Assembly: GCA_034231615.1 (NCBI GenBank) | Contig: CM067306.1 | Location: 43,716,094 to 43,780,093, forward strand | Direction: 5' to 3' | Origin: Meghimatium bilineatum | Lineage: Eukaryota; Mollusca; Gastropoda; Stylommatophora; Philomycidae | DNA: 64,000 bases | In this document: piece by piece, positions 23,701 to 31,015 of the stretch | Numbering within the stretch: the stretch's first letter is position 1 | How the letters are laid out: each line of letters opens with the position of its first letter | The notes under the pieces: generated by a model | Told to the model about the DNA's origin: nothing | Databases searched by the model: none | What the model saw: the letters and a program-made list of their open reading frames with translations, nothing else | Made by a program: the position numbers and the translations under genes

Positions 23701-26700
23701 CGTCGAACAGCACAGGCCAAAGCAGCATTCCAGAAGTTGAGGAACATCTTGTAAAATAATTGTAATCAATATAAGTAAGAAAGTACATACTCAAATGTTA
23801 TATAGAGCCCATACTGCTATTTGGTAGTGAAACATGGACAATTTACAATATTGCAAGAAAATATCTGGAGGCCATAGAGATGTGGTTTTATAGAAGAATG
23901 TTGAAAATATCATGGACAGCTAAAAAGAGTAATGCTATAATTTTACAACTGGTCAACTCAAATGGAGAACTTACTATCTGTATTAGAAGACAAAATCGCA
24001 GTTTCTGGCCCAGAAACTGATATTTCGTCTTCTAATACAGATAGTAAGTTCTCCATTTGAGTTGACCAGTTGTACAATTATAGCATAACTCTTTTTAGCT
24101 ATCCATTATATTTTTTGTTAAGTCTTGGTACATCAAACCCCATAACGTGAAAATAACGTGATTTGGATGGCTTGAAAGCCTGGCATGATTCAGAATCATC
24201 AGAAAATATATTTAAATGTATAACAAACAGAGAACTGTGGAGAGACATGATCACCTACGCTGGAAGACATGGTACCAAGGAATGAATGATCTTAGTTGTT
24301 CTATACTTCTAGGAAAAACAGCTTTCGATTGTGTATTTTAAGTCTGTAAACAGTATCAAACATGGTGAATGACAATGATCTGAGAATATCTCCGGTGTTA
24401 CTTTACATTTATTTTACATGTTTTTAATTATTCCGTGCAATTCGTTGGTCGTGTTAGCAAGTGACACCCGAGTGACACATAGCATAGTACAATTGAAAAA
24501 CCAGCAATAAATAAGAACATCACGTAGTAACGTTGATTCTCCTTTGTTTTAATTCTTCCGTTAGGTCTTATTTGGCGATTAATCGCGCTTCAGCAATAAG
24601 AAAAATTGACATCTAAATAAATTATAAATAAGCCAACACTGAGAGTTATAAATTGATACATCTATTATTTATTAATATATGGCTCATAAACATGAACAAT
24701 ACATAAACAACTAGAAGACATAATTGATGCCTTTGAGATGTTATATATGATATAGAAGAATATGGAAAACGTCGTGGAAAGAGAAGAAAACAAACAAAGA
24801 GGTTTTAACAACACTTCATATGAAGAAAGAATTATTAAATGAAATAAAGATCAATCAAATAAAGTATTTTTAAAATATTAAAATACTTGGATGAATACAC
24901 TACGTGAGTGTAAAGTTTTAGGGGAGGCGATCAAGAGGTAGGCTGAGATACAAGTAAGAGATCACGAGATTGCAGCCTAACAGAGTGTACCACCAAGACA
25001 TGGGATGTTGGTGGTCTGCTGTAGCCAATCTTCATTGCGTAGATGGTACTTAGCGATGATTATCGTTGAATCCGTCCATAGAAAACCTTCTAGATGTTAT
25101 CCACAACGCATTGGCTAACTCATTAACGCAATATTAGTCACTAAATATCAGTTCCCTAAACCACAGAAAAAAACAACACAGTTCCATGTTGTCATATCCA
25201 CGTCAAACTGTAATACATAGGGAATTTTTAGTTCTGAGAAATAATCATCATACATTGTTTCAAAGCACATGATTGATTTGAAGCAAGCGTCTCAATGAAC
25301 GAGGGAATCGTTATTAAAAGGTCAGATCCTCAGGAGTCAATGAAAGTTGTTGATATATACGAAATCGCACGCGAATCGTTTCGGCATCAAGGACAGATAT
25401 CTTTGAAAACAAGAATGATCCTTCGATTATCTTTCTGTAATGTTTATATTAAATAACTAAATGTGTGTGCACTATTTAAGCTGTCTAATCATGGGACAGT
25501 ATGCTGAGTGTACCAAAAATGTATAGATTTCTGCAAATGATTAGTGATCTTCGTCTTCTTCTTTCGTTCACTTGAAACATGTCTATATCTGTAATTCTGT
25601 CTCCTTAATAAAACTCACTGTCTTTTGTAGTTCATACAGTGTCCCATAGAGTTTTGATTCCAGTGTTGTTTCCTCTGGCCAATATGTCTGCACCAGCGTT
25701 TCATGCTCAGAACACTCTTGAAGTATATGTTTGGCACTCTGTGCTGCCTGTCCACATGTACACATGGCGATTAGTGATCGAAAATTGATCGACCCCAGAC
25801 GATCGTGAACAAAAATTGTTTTCATTAAGCATTCTTATTCTTCTTCTTCCGTTCACTTGAAACATGTCTATATCTGTAAATCTGTCTCCTTAGTAAAATT
25901 CACTGTCTTTTGTAGTTCATACTTACGAACGTAGCACATTGAGCTTTGATTACAGTGTTGTTTCCTCTGGTCAATATGTCTGCCTCAACGTTTTTAATTA
26001 CACATAAGCACAGTAAAAATGGGTCAGGTTTCAGCTATACAACATATGAAGATTAGCAGATTAGTGGGATTATCTTACAAAATCTGGAAGATATGATGTA
26101 CAAAATCAAACATATATATCTTTTTTTTTACGGAAATCGCACATGAAAACATTAAGACTATACTAACAGTTATTTCTACTGATACCCCAATTTCAATTTT
26201 AGTTTGCTGTTTTACACAATTTTAACACAAAAACCTTAGCCAATAAACACAACATGTAAGCTGTGTAAGAAAATGTAACTTATTTTGGTAAGGATTAAGA
26301 GGTGATTTTTTTGGGTCAAGTCTTGGTACATCTAACCCCTTTCCTAAGCGTACTTCCCTTTAGTAGAAGGTAACTCGTGTGCCATGAGCTCACCGAGCTC
26401 ACGGATGAAACTTACAAAGTTGCGTGTTGTGATTGTACTCTTGGTTTGCGGTATGCTGGTTTCTTTAGAGTGCTGGTCTCTATAAAGTCTATCTACTAAG
26501 ACTTTTGAACGATTTATTTATGTGTTACTGTTGGCTTCAATGCTATTCTAAACTAACATAGCCAGTTACTCTTAAATTTAAAATGATTTTCTATTAATAG
26601 GTATATTTTACTTTCATTCTAGGTGCCGTGTATATTATGGCGAATCTTGACAGCGTCTGCTGGTGTGAATTTGGACAAGATAGTGACTCTAGCAGCGGAA

Positions 26701-27477
26701 ACAGCGTATGTGGCCCCAGACGATCGAGACAGAACCATCAAACACATAGTGCGGTATATGGACAGGTGGATAGAAAACGCCAGGGAGTACCGTTCTGGCT
26801 GTTTTATCCGATTACGGCAACAAATATCCAAATATTGCTGTATCGTTTGGGGAAAACGTTACGGCAACTACCTGGTCACACTCTACATGTTCATCAAACT
26901 ACTTTACCTAGCCAATGCTATTGGTCAACTTTTTATACTAAATGAATTTTTGGGTACTAAGTTTAACGTGTACGGATTTGAGGTTATGGACCATTTGGCT
27001 CGCCGTGAGAGCTGGGCAGAAAGTCCCCGATTCCCAAGAATCACGCATTGTTTCTTTAAAATCCGTCAAATGACCAACGTGCATGACTACACTGTCCAAT
27101 GTGTATTGCCAATCAATCTTTTTAACGAAAAGATATTCATTTTCATCTGGTTCTGGTTGGTCTTTGTAGCCAGCCTCAGCGCCTTCAACTTCCTCATCTG
27201 GCTTTACACAATGATCTTTAGGCAGCATCGCCTCCGCTACCTCAAGAAATTTCTTCGAATCAACGACTGCTACAAATCAGAGTTAGACAAAAAGATGGCC
27301 GTGAAATTTTGCGAGCAGTACCTACGACAGGACGGTATCTTTGTACTCCGACTGGTTGGTAAGAACGCAAATGATGTTCTCGTGTCGGAGCTGATCCTGC
27401 AGCTGTGGAATCATTACAGAAACAAGCCACTCTTCAGGCACGCAAACCAAATTAGCGATGACAACAGTAATGTCTGA
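11528..27477 (+). CDS. Innexin (gap-junction/hemichannel protein), whole gene model
   Basis: Innexins form gap junctions and hemichannels in the plasma membrane of non-vertebrate animals: four membrane segments, two extracellular loops with paired Cys, cytoplasmic ends. The model joins 11528-11720, then 13361-13516 or 19807-19962, then 26623-27477, giving about 400 residues, the usual innexin length. Seen: RLNHLYTTIILIIFTIVVST with TM1, KQYVGEPIHCWCP (loop 1), YYQW.PMILLFQALLF (TM2), FPRITHCFFKIR and YTVQCVLPINLFNEKIF (loop 2 Cys), then TM4. All borders are GT-AG and in phase. The initiator Met is not in the first recognised exon. Its first base, G, could complete an AT-G start from an upstream exon. 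Introns are full of decayed retrotransposons. Paralogue assignment is not attempted. Confidence 0.93.
11721..13360 (+). other. Innexin intron (1640 bases)
   Basis: Begins GTAAGT and ends in a pyrimidine-rich CTTCATGTATCCAG. It contains a region of repeated TCTTATCTCAATC/CTTCAATCTTGACA words at 11880-12060 (a decayed short tandem repeat), a family-B1 retrotransposon fragment (12283-12885), and CATTCATCTTTCACTGTC-like degenerate repeats at 12920-13110. Confidence 0.85.
12283..12885 (+). mobile_element. RTE-like retrotransposon 3' fragment (family B1)
   Basis: Reads IKINDAHLNQVHKVKYLGTI, LTSDDRCSNEIKSKIAQAKS, then in other frames YGCETWTVN and EMWVLRRMMEIPLAAKKMN. This is the YLGT...QAKSAF...YGCETWT...MW.LRRM series of RTE-like ORF2 C-termini. 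It has frameshifts and an early stop, and ends just before a (GTTA)n run at 12890. Sisters: 23640-24300 and 50815-51525. Confidence 0.8.
13361..13516 (+). CDS. Innexin alternative exon 2A (loop 1 / TM2)
   Basis: 156 bases, exactly 52 codons, phase 0 at both ends, between acceptor ATGTATCCAG and donor GTACCA. It encodes VAYTNNVCWVSNTYYVHFNE, HPPQNWILPYHSEIQ and YYQWIPMILLFQALLFK. The CWV Cys is the second loop-1 Cys region, and YYQW-P is the innexin signature at the start of TM2. It has the same length and phase as 19807-19962 and differs mainly in the loop 1 centre. It has Ala where exon 2B has the more usual Asp (VDYTN). Splicing both exons would keep frame but duplicate loop 1 and TM2, so one per transcript is expected. 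The GTACCA donor is weaker than the GTAATC of 2B. Confidence 0.9.
14365..15660 (+). mobile_element. Decayed family-A-like retrotransposon (RT core to 3' end)
   Basis: Collinear remnants on the + strand: FVDQKKAFDRVDRQQRRKML (RT domain A) near 14530, HSGVRQGCVL (domain B) near 14698, SDDQAYD followed by TEEQLQQHINRL (a damaged FADDQ domain C) near 14823, and a C-terminal GRPRKWW-like KDRPRKWWIENIKIALNKHE at 15497. Many stops. The domain order fixes the orientation; RTE-like is an inference from the FADDQ...TEEQLQ resemblance to the copy at 20.5 kb. Confidence 0.8.
15702..16037 (+). mobile_element. Family-A retrotransposon 3' end
   Basis: Reads ILGVTIRDRIRNENIRRLTN, MPILDYIRRQKIKWFSHASR and ISSDSQMALL, then a stop. 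The terminal block is still recognisable (CGAGAACTCTTCTACCCCTC, then ACGCTTCAAAGCG). Adjacent to, but probably separate from, the preceding fragment, since the C-terminal part is represented in both. Confidence 0.8.
16235..16620 (+). mobile_element. Older RNase H-bearing non-LTR element, 5' remnant
   Basis: Reads INTLDKIQNDDIRIIFRCTK and DTPSVEKRYLLDT, matching the LDKVQNQALRII.GA.KSTP block at the end of RT in Jockey/I-like elements. After the minisatellite and the nested insertion, 19215-19340 reads TGTVILYTDGFIETGIGA, the start of an RNase H domain (YTDGS motif). I infer one element on the + strand, split by the intervening repeat and insertion. Confidence 0.65.
16622..16779. repeat. 33-bp minisatellite, left part
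   Basis: About five copies of a 33-bp unit (CATTGACAATAACACTGCTG followed by AAGCCAGGACACT). The array continues at 19043-19185 on the far side of the Jockey/I-like insertion, so it was one array before the insertion. The unit is open in several frames, which produces artefactual ORFs. Confidence 0.95.
16769..16779. repeat. Target-site duplication (left), 11 bp
   Basis: ATAACACTGCT here and at 19043-19053, directly bordering the (TTC)n tail and the truncated 5' end of the inserted element. Part of the minisatellite unit, so chance identity through the repeat is possible. The second insertion at 25550 also has an 11-bp duplication in non-repeat DNA. Confidence 0.75.
16866..17573 (-). CDS. RNase H domain of the Jockey/I-like element
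   Basis: An intact frame of 235 codons. RNase H degrades RNA in RNA-DNA hybrids during retrotransposition. Seen: VYTNGSTQNAVRNGGAGVYI (the usual YTDGS is YTNGS here, so the first catalytic Asp is replaced by Asn), NYDAEIQAI (catalytic Glu), FLTDARSVLQAL (catalytic Asp), WIPSHCGIPGNEKADKLAKE (the H..I.GNE.AD motif), then the C-terminal zinc-knuckle-like CICGQAAQSAKHILQEC. It is in the same reading frame as the RT upstream, separated only by one TGA codon at 17576-17574 that could derive from CGA by C-to-T change. Probably one ORF originally. Confidence 0.9.
   Translation of the reverse strand: MYTNGSTQNAVRNGGAGVYIEYRHKPRDTIRTPTGKFCNNYDAEIQAISVATKKLLNSNSGLQPVVFLTDARSVLQALQSGKLTELQKLRSELSYQYRVTMQWIPSHCGIPGNEKADKLAKEGAAEDQPDIPITYHQKKQMIKSIRKPQTPTQDDYHIMNRSEQVIFLRLRTGHNRLRSHMYTKFKIGNTVMCICGQAAQSAKHILQECSEHDTLRQTYLARGNNTGIKALWDTV
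17574..19042 (-). CDS. Reverse transcriptase of the Jockey/I-like element (N-terminally truncated)
   Basis: Open from the truncation point to a TGA at 17576-17574. RT motifs in order: REAIMIPLLKSGKD and NYRPISLTSCLCKTMKRI, LVLAAWIDLRKAFDKVW (domain A Asp), HGVPQGGVLSPTLLLVYIND (domain B), VAIYADDQVIW (catalytic YADD), then the LGVTFDD and LDKVQNQALRIMLGA blocks after the palm. The first residues of the longer open frame (to 19103) are encoded by the flanking 33-bp repeat and are not part of the protein. It copies the element's RNA at a nicked target; the endonuclease is absent, so this copy cannot move by itself. Confidence 0.92.
19043..19185. repeat. 33-bp minisatellite, right part, with target-site duplication
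   Basis: About four further copies of the 33-bp unit. Its first 11 bases (19043-19053) repeat 16769-16779. Confidence 0.95.
19186..19345 (+). mobile_element. Older element, RNase H start
   Basis: Reads RTSSYTTGTVILYTDGFIET and GIGA, a YTDGS-type start of RNase H, then decays. Companion of the RT remnant at 16235. Confidence 0.55.
19548..19678. repeat. Direct repeat of ~40 bp ending in a perfect palindrome
   Basis: TCCAAATTGTATAAGGTGTT followed by TCAAGAAGTGACACCTGTCA occurs twice, about 75 bases apart. The second copy ends in a perfect hairpin: arms 19650-19662 and 19665-19677 (AAGTGACACCTGT and its complement) with a 2-base loop. It lies about 130 bases upstream of exon 2B. Confidence 0.85.
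19807..19962 (+). CDS. Innexin alternative exon 2B (loop 1 / TM2)
   Basis: 156 bases, exactly 52 codons, phase 0 at both ends, between acceptor CATCTTCTGTAG and donor GTAATC. It encodes VDYTNNVCWVSNTHYVPFDA, HVPRAPEKPLHAEVE and YYQWVPMILLFQALLFK. About 60-65% of residues equal those of exon 2A. Identity is complete at YTNNVCWVSNT and PMILLFQALLFK and low in the loop centre. The VDYTN start and YYQWVP are the commoner innexin forms, so this may be the ancestral version. Its position 6.3 kb after exon 2A, with the same length and phase, indicates exon duplication. Confidence 0.92.
20490..21515 (-). mobile_element. Family-A RTE-like retrotransposon, RT core to 3' end
   Basis: On the minus strand 21434-21168 reads SLSELLFADDQVLVESSEEQ (RT domain C), then DRLHQTCQTLNMNINIEKTE. 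Toward 20500 the post-RT region decays and ends at the shared CTCTTCTACCCCTGACGCTG block and the TTTAGCGAATAGA end. A ~75-base insert at about 20687-20765 interrupts it and recurs at 22576-22650. 5'-truncated. Confidence 0.82.
23640..24300 (+). mobile_element. RTE-like retrotransposon 3' fragment (family B1) rearranged by a fold-back
   Basis: Reads GTIITSDGH, CYIEPILLFGSETWTIYNIA and EAIEMWFYRRMLKISWTAKK before it enters the left arm of an inverted repeat (23914-24104). The tail (RDMITYAGRHGTK) appears near 24240-24275. Stops throughout. Confidence 0.8.
23914..24104. repeat. Fold-back: 83-bp inverted repeat with a self-complementary loop
   Basis: Arms 23914-23996 and 24022-24104 match in reverse complement over 83 bases with about four mismatches. 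The 25-base centre contains a further perfect 10-bp palindrome around one base (CAGTTTCTGG-C-CCAGAAACTG minus one C). The whole 191 bases can therefore fold into one long hairpin. The left arm is retrotransposon ORF2 sequence in its normal orientation. Confidence 0.93.
24640..25065 (+). mobile_element. RTE-like retrotransposon 3' fragment (family B2)
   Basis: Nucleotide similarity to 6650-7066: ATATGGCTCATAAACATG, AAACAACTAGAAGACATAAT, GTGGAAAGAGAAGAAAACAA, ending TTAGCGATGATTATC. Truncated and full of stops. Confidence 0.75.
25550..25768 (-). mobile_element. Jockey/I-like 3' end, 219 bp, with 11-bp target-site duplication
   Basis: Over 90% identical by eye to the 3' end of the 16.8-19.0-kb element: the last RNase H residues (CTCGQAAQSAKHILQECSEH), 3' UTR and (GAA)n-type tail. 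It is flanked by GATTAGTGATC at 25539-25549 and 25769-25779. A dead-on-arrival 5'-truncated insertion. Confidence 0.92.
25839..25991 (-). mobile_element. Second Jockey/I-like 3' end, more decayed
   Basis: The same 3' UTR and tail (TTCTTCTTCCGTTCACTTGA, then AACATGTCTATATCTG) with a small internal replacement near 25922-25938. No clear target-site duplication. Confidence 0.85.
26623..27477 (+). CDS. Innexin last exon (TM2 end, cytoplasmic loop, TM3, loop 2, TM4, C-tail)
   Basis: 285 codons including TGA at 27475-27477, after acceptor TTTCATTCTAG. It starts VPCILWRILTASAGVNLDKI, which continues TM2 from either exon 2. Then the cytoplasmic loop (RTIKHIVRYMDRWIENAREY), TM3 (YLVTLYMFIKLLYLANAIGQ), loop 2 with Cys in RITHCFFKIR and YTVQCVLPINLFNEKIFIFI, TM4 (WFWLVFVASLSAFNFLIW), and a tail with FVLRLVGKNANDVLVSELI and QLWNHYRNKP. 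The frame is intact, with no stop or shift. The stop is in TGA-CTAG context and is followed by an 89-codon in-frame extension. Confidence 0.95.
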   Translation: MPCILWRILTASAGVNLDKIVTLAAETAYVAPDDRDRTIKHIVRYMDRWIENAREYRSGCFIRLRQQISKYCCIVWGKRYGNYLVTLYMFIKLLYLANAIGQLFILNEFLGTKFNVYGFEVMDHLARRESWAESPRFPRITHCFFKIRQMTNVHDYTVQCVLPINLFNEKIFIFIWFWLVFVASLSAFNFLIWLYTMIFRQHRLRYLKKFLRINDCYKSELDKKMAVKFCEQYLRQDGIFVLRLVGKNANDVLVSELILQLWNHYRNKPLFRHANQISDDNSNV

Positions 27478-27747
27478 CTAGCCGTTCAAAAGTGGAAGAC
27501 TGTTCAATCGATGAAGAGTTGGTTAGGAATTAAATCCGTCAATCTAGCGACCCCTGAGGATAACCAAGACACTCGTCACCATAACGGGCACCATAATCAT
27601 AACCACCGCCATCGCGACTACAGTCACCCAGATGTCGGAAGTAATTGTAACCAAGGTGTCGAGCTGGTCGGATTTAACACTCTACCGCGACAAAACAGAT
27701 ATTTAGATACGACGTCACACGCAATGGAGAGTCAGGAGAAGAATTAG
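27478..27747 (+). CDS. Candidate stop-readthrough extension of the innexin C-terminus
   Basis: Directly after the innexin TGA, the same frame stays open for 89 codons to TAG at 27745-27747. The stop and next bases are TGA-CTA-G, the sequence known to promote programmed readthrough of UGA in animal mRNAs. The extension reads LAVQKWKTVQSMKSWLGIKS, VNLATPEDNQDT, a His/Asn-rich stretch RHHNGHHNHNHRHRDY, and GVELVGFNTLPRQNRYLD near the end. Its GC content and codon use resemble the exon more than the AT-rich downstream DNA. The extension alone could also start at ATG 27511. Alternatives: a coding tail lost by a recent nonsense change, or a chance frame. Confidence 0.6.
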   Translation, partial: LAVQKWKTVQSMKSWLGIKSVNLATPEDNQDTRHHNGHHNHNHRHRDYSHPDVGSNCNQGVELVGFNTLPRQNRYLDTTSHAMESQEKN

Positions 27748-28040
27748 GTTCAAACACAGAAATTGCTTACGTGTAAGATAGACTGAAATAACACATTTGT
27801 AAGTTATGCCATTACTGATGTTTTGTTTGATGCATGTCCAGGTTGTACTCCAACAATTGGCCAGGTCCATAATGTTTTAGCTTACACATGTATAAACTTG
27901 TTTGGTAGTAGATTGGTAACCTGGTTCATAAACTTAAATAGGTAGCATTATGATATATCATTGGTTCTGTTTTGTAGTAAAGTATGGTGTATGGTTGTGA
28001 GAGCTCGGAGCTGGGAACTTGCTACAGACGTGAAAAAACT
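27748..28040 (+). other. Downstream of the innexin; probable 3' UTR start
   Basis: AT-rich with no coding evidence. No AATAAA is obvious in this stretch. Confidence 0.4.
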
Positions 28041-28044
28041 AATA

Positions 28045-28375
28045 TAGACCTTTGAATACAAGTATTATATACGAGTACATGTCTTGGAATACAAGTGTTA
28101 CATTTGAATAAGTAAACAAAAATGAGGGTAGAGAGGAGTGAGTAGCGCATAGTTAGTATACTTGCTGCGAAGCAAGTGCTATGTACGAATACAAGTGTTA
28201 TGTACGAATACAAGTGTTATGTATGAATACAAGTGTTATGTATGAATACAAGTGTTATGTATGAATACATGTGTTATGTATGAATACAAGTGTTATGTAC
28301 GAATACAAGTGTTATGTACGAATACAAGTGTTATGTACGAGTCCATATCTTCGAATACTTGTGTTATATACGAAT
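28045..28375. repeat. 19-bp tandem repeat
   Basis: The unit GAATACAAGTGTTATGTAC (19 bp) runs in register from about 28190 to 28340, with more diverged copies at both ends and an insert at 28105-28175. Confidence 0.93.
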
Positions 28376-28505
28376 AGACATTGCATAGACAAAATTAGCG
28401 CAATCCCTTCTTCTTCTTTCCTTCCTCTTTTACCCTATACGGGTGTCAAGGGAGATACAATGTTCTTGTTCACGCTTTTCTGGCAGCTTCAGATAATGTT
28501 ATTTG

Positions 28506-28586
28506 GTGTTCCTGTAATGTCTCTTTGATGGTGTCGATCCAGCGTACTCTTGGATCGATAACATCAAAGATACATTACACGAACAC
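28506..28586. repeat. Fold-back hairpin 1 (36-bp arms)
   Basis: Arms 28506-28541 and 28551-28586 are reverse complements with about four mismatches and a 9-base loop (GCGTACTCT). Confidence 0.93.
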
Positions 28587-28594
28587 TACAATGT

Positions 28595-28649
28595 GCTTTA
28601 CTGCATCTATTGTGAGCAGTAAAGAAATACACAATAGATGTAGTAAAGC
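28595..28649. repeat. Fold-back hairpin 2 (20-bp arms)
   Basis: Arms 28595-28614 and 28630-28649 (GCTTTACTGCATCTATTGTG and its complement, one mismatch). The right arm is the start of the family-A fragment that follows; the left arm is the same element sequence in the opposite orientation. Confidence 0.9.
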
Positions 28650-29132
28650 ATACTAAGCCCTAGGACAAATGACACCAATCTTCAGAAACAAAAATGTAGA
28701 TTTAAACACCAAAATAACACTATTCAAAACGATTACTATGCCTACGCTGTGCTACCAATGCCAAACATGGACAACGACAGAACAAGACAAACGTAAACTA
28801 CCGACAGCTGAAATGACATGCTTACACAGAATCACCCTAGAAATATCGCTAGGAGAAAAAGTGAGAAATGAGAACATTAGACAAAGAACCGGTATCGCCC
28901 CAATCTTGGAATATATTAAGAGCTAACAGATCAAATGGTTTGCACACATCAGCAGACAGCATACCACAGCAAGCTATGCTACACAGAAACAGTGCAGGCA
29001 GACCTAGAGGCCGACCTCAAAAACGATGGACAACCGAAATAAAAGCGTACACGAGGACCATCTCCATAGAACTCTTCTACCATTGACACTGAAAGTCAAT
29101 AAAGGATTTCGCGAATAGATAGATAGATAGAC
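28621..29132 (+). mobile_element. Family-A RTE-like retrotransposon 3' end with (TAGA)n tail
   Basis: Frames from 28669 read MTPIFRNKNVDLNTKITLFK, PTLCYQCQTWTTTEQDKRKL, EMTCLHRITLEISLGEKVRN, then RTGIAPILEYIKS and RPRGRPQKRWTTEIKAYTRT. The element ends CGAATAGATAGATAGATAGA (from about 29111). One stop (28924-28926) and a shift break the ORF. It is among the better-preserved family-A 3' ends. Confidence 0.88.
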
Positions 29133-29134
29133 TT

Positions 29135-29395
29135 CTAAAACCTCGATGGAGGAATGCGAGTAAATAGTTTCAATGAAGTACTTCTGTCACCTCGATGGAG
29201 GAATATGAGTAGATATTTTCAATGAAGTACTTCTGTCACCTCGATGGAGGAATATGAGTAGATATTTTCAATGAAGTACTTCTGTCACCTCGATGGAGGA
29301 ATATGAGTAGATATTTTCAATGACGTACTTCTGTCACCTCGATGGAGGAATGCGAGTAAATAGTTTCAATGAAGTACTTCCACTACCTCGATAGA
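29135..29395. repeat. 50-bp tandem repeat, about 5 copies
   Basis: The unit starts TCAATGAAGTACTTCTGTCA, followed by CCTCGATGGAGGAATATGAG and TAGATATTTT (50 bp). The outer copies are more diverged. It starts within 5 bases of the family-A tail. Confidence 0.95.
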
Positions 29396-29399
29396 TAAC

Positions 29400-31015
29400 A
29401 ATTGTCATGCTTATAGATTATCATACAACAATATACAGTAACTAAATAGTATAGTGATTAAAATTAGACTAAATAACGCACTGATCAATAATGTTATTAA
29501 ATGGTATGTGATTGCACGCATTGAAAATAACAAACGTTCGTGTGATTGTTACTGGTGAATCAGATCTGGCCACGGATAAAACGAAAGTATCACAAAATAA
29601 ACGATTCATGAGTACACAAATTCCTCAGTCAGGAACCAAGTTTCATGAATTATTACATGCCATTATCAGTAGGTCATGTCATTATTAGTATTTCATGTTC
29701 GGGCCGCAGTTACGACTTTATGTGAAGTGAAGTGAGGGAAATACCAAAGACGTAACTGCCTAATTGTACGTATCTACGGAATACTCAGTCACGTGACTGC
29801 GTTTGTAGAGACCATCATTATGAGCACAGAATAGTCTGGCGGGGATAGTTACCGTGATTACTTCAGTGCAAACTCTGCATGCAGTCTATGTAGGAATGAG
29901 GGTTCGTGTGGCTCTCGGTACTTTTAAGTCGCTTAGTACTTTTTAGAGAATTCACAAAACTAGAAAAAATATAAAACTGAATCATTTCTCGAGAAAGATT
30001 TCCAACATTAGATATGCATACAAGTAGTTTAACAGATACATTGAGATATTTCTGTCTTGATATTAGTATTTTTAAAGTTGCAACCGGACTACTGGAGTTA
30101 TGAGTTATGATGATGCCAAAACGCTGCATTCTAGTGGCATTTAGCTTTTCCAAAAATTGTTTGTACCATAATATTGAAATAACCGCTGCTATCACATATT
30201 TTGTTGCTGAACTGGATATTAATGAGTACTCATGATTGACATGTAGTGCACTGAGCTGTTGATTTGTTTTCTGCTCCAGTTTATTATTCAAGTGTACTGG
30301 TCAGTTTGGCTGATGTGAAATTACAATGTGCACGTGATCTTCAGCTCACAAAATAGCAAATCGCAAGCTATTGCATACAAATTATAAACCACGACGTTAA
30401 ACAATGATAAATAGGAAATCATTATGTAAAATTTTTGAAGATGTGCGTGCAATATCTACTACAGTGTTTATGCTTTATATCTAGGACAGCGCATACGTAT
30501 GAGTTCTGGGACCCATTATAAATTTGTAGTTCACTCAGTTGTCATATCTGGTTTCTATTTCGTAAGTTACCCCTCGTAGATAAATAAAATAAAGGAAGCT
30601 CTAAGAACTCAAGTATAGTCATGCATTTCTATATTCCAGCTGCGTCTGTCGAGACACACTTACTGATTCAGATTTACAATTGTTTGAAAAGGTATTGATT
30701 GCTTTGAAGCCATGCAGTTATGAAGATTGTATTGTCAAAAGATCGTCAATATAGAAACATCGTAAATAGTTACAAACTTTGGACTGGATATCTGCATTAG
30801 AAAATTTGGTATAGGTTTTTGAGATAATTCTATACACAGTACAGAATCACTCTTTCGTAAGAGCATTCTTTTTAAAATATCGAATAACCCTGAGATTTAG
30901 ATGTGTTACGAAAGATAACTGTGGAGAAATCTACCTCCACCACTTTATCAAACAGTGCGTAAGAAACGATCGTGTCATAGATAATTATATCGATAATTAT
31001 ATGATGATGATAAAA
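29400..31015. other. No gene seen
   Basis: AT-rich sequence with an antisense frame of 142 codons (30291-29863) that has no features I recognise and poor codon structure. An imperfect inverted pair around GCAGTTACGAC/GACGTAACTGC occurs near 29706-29760. Confidence 0.45.

Larger units (their letters stand above)
19963..26622 (+). other. Innexin intron before the last exon
   Basis: 6.7 kb, GTAATC to TTTCATTCTAG. It has family-A, B1 and B2 relics, two Jockey/I-like 3' ends and a large fold-back. Between these are degenerate AAATAATGATACATCTAAGTT-type repeats (20270-20480 and 21550-21720), a stretch with CAACATTATCGACTCAC-type repeats (22735-22980) and AT-rich DNA at 23490-23600. I saw no further copy of the alternative exon. 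Confidence 0.8.

Noticed and set aside
26628..27228. Other frames overlapping the innexin last exon (26628-26945 +, 27228-26938 -)
   Set aside because: Shadows; only the frame from 26623 carries innexin motifs.
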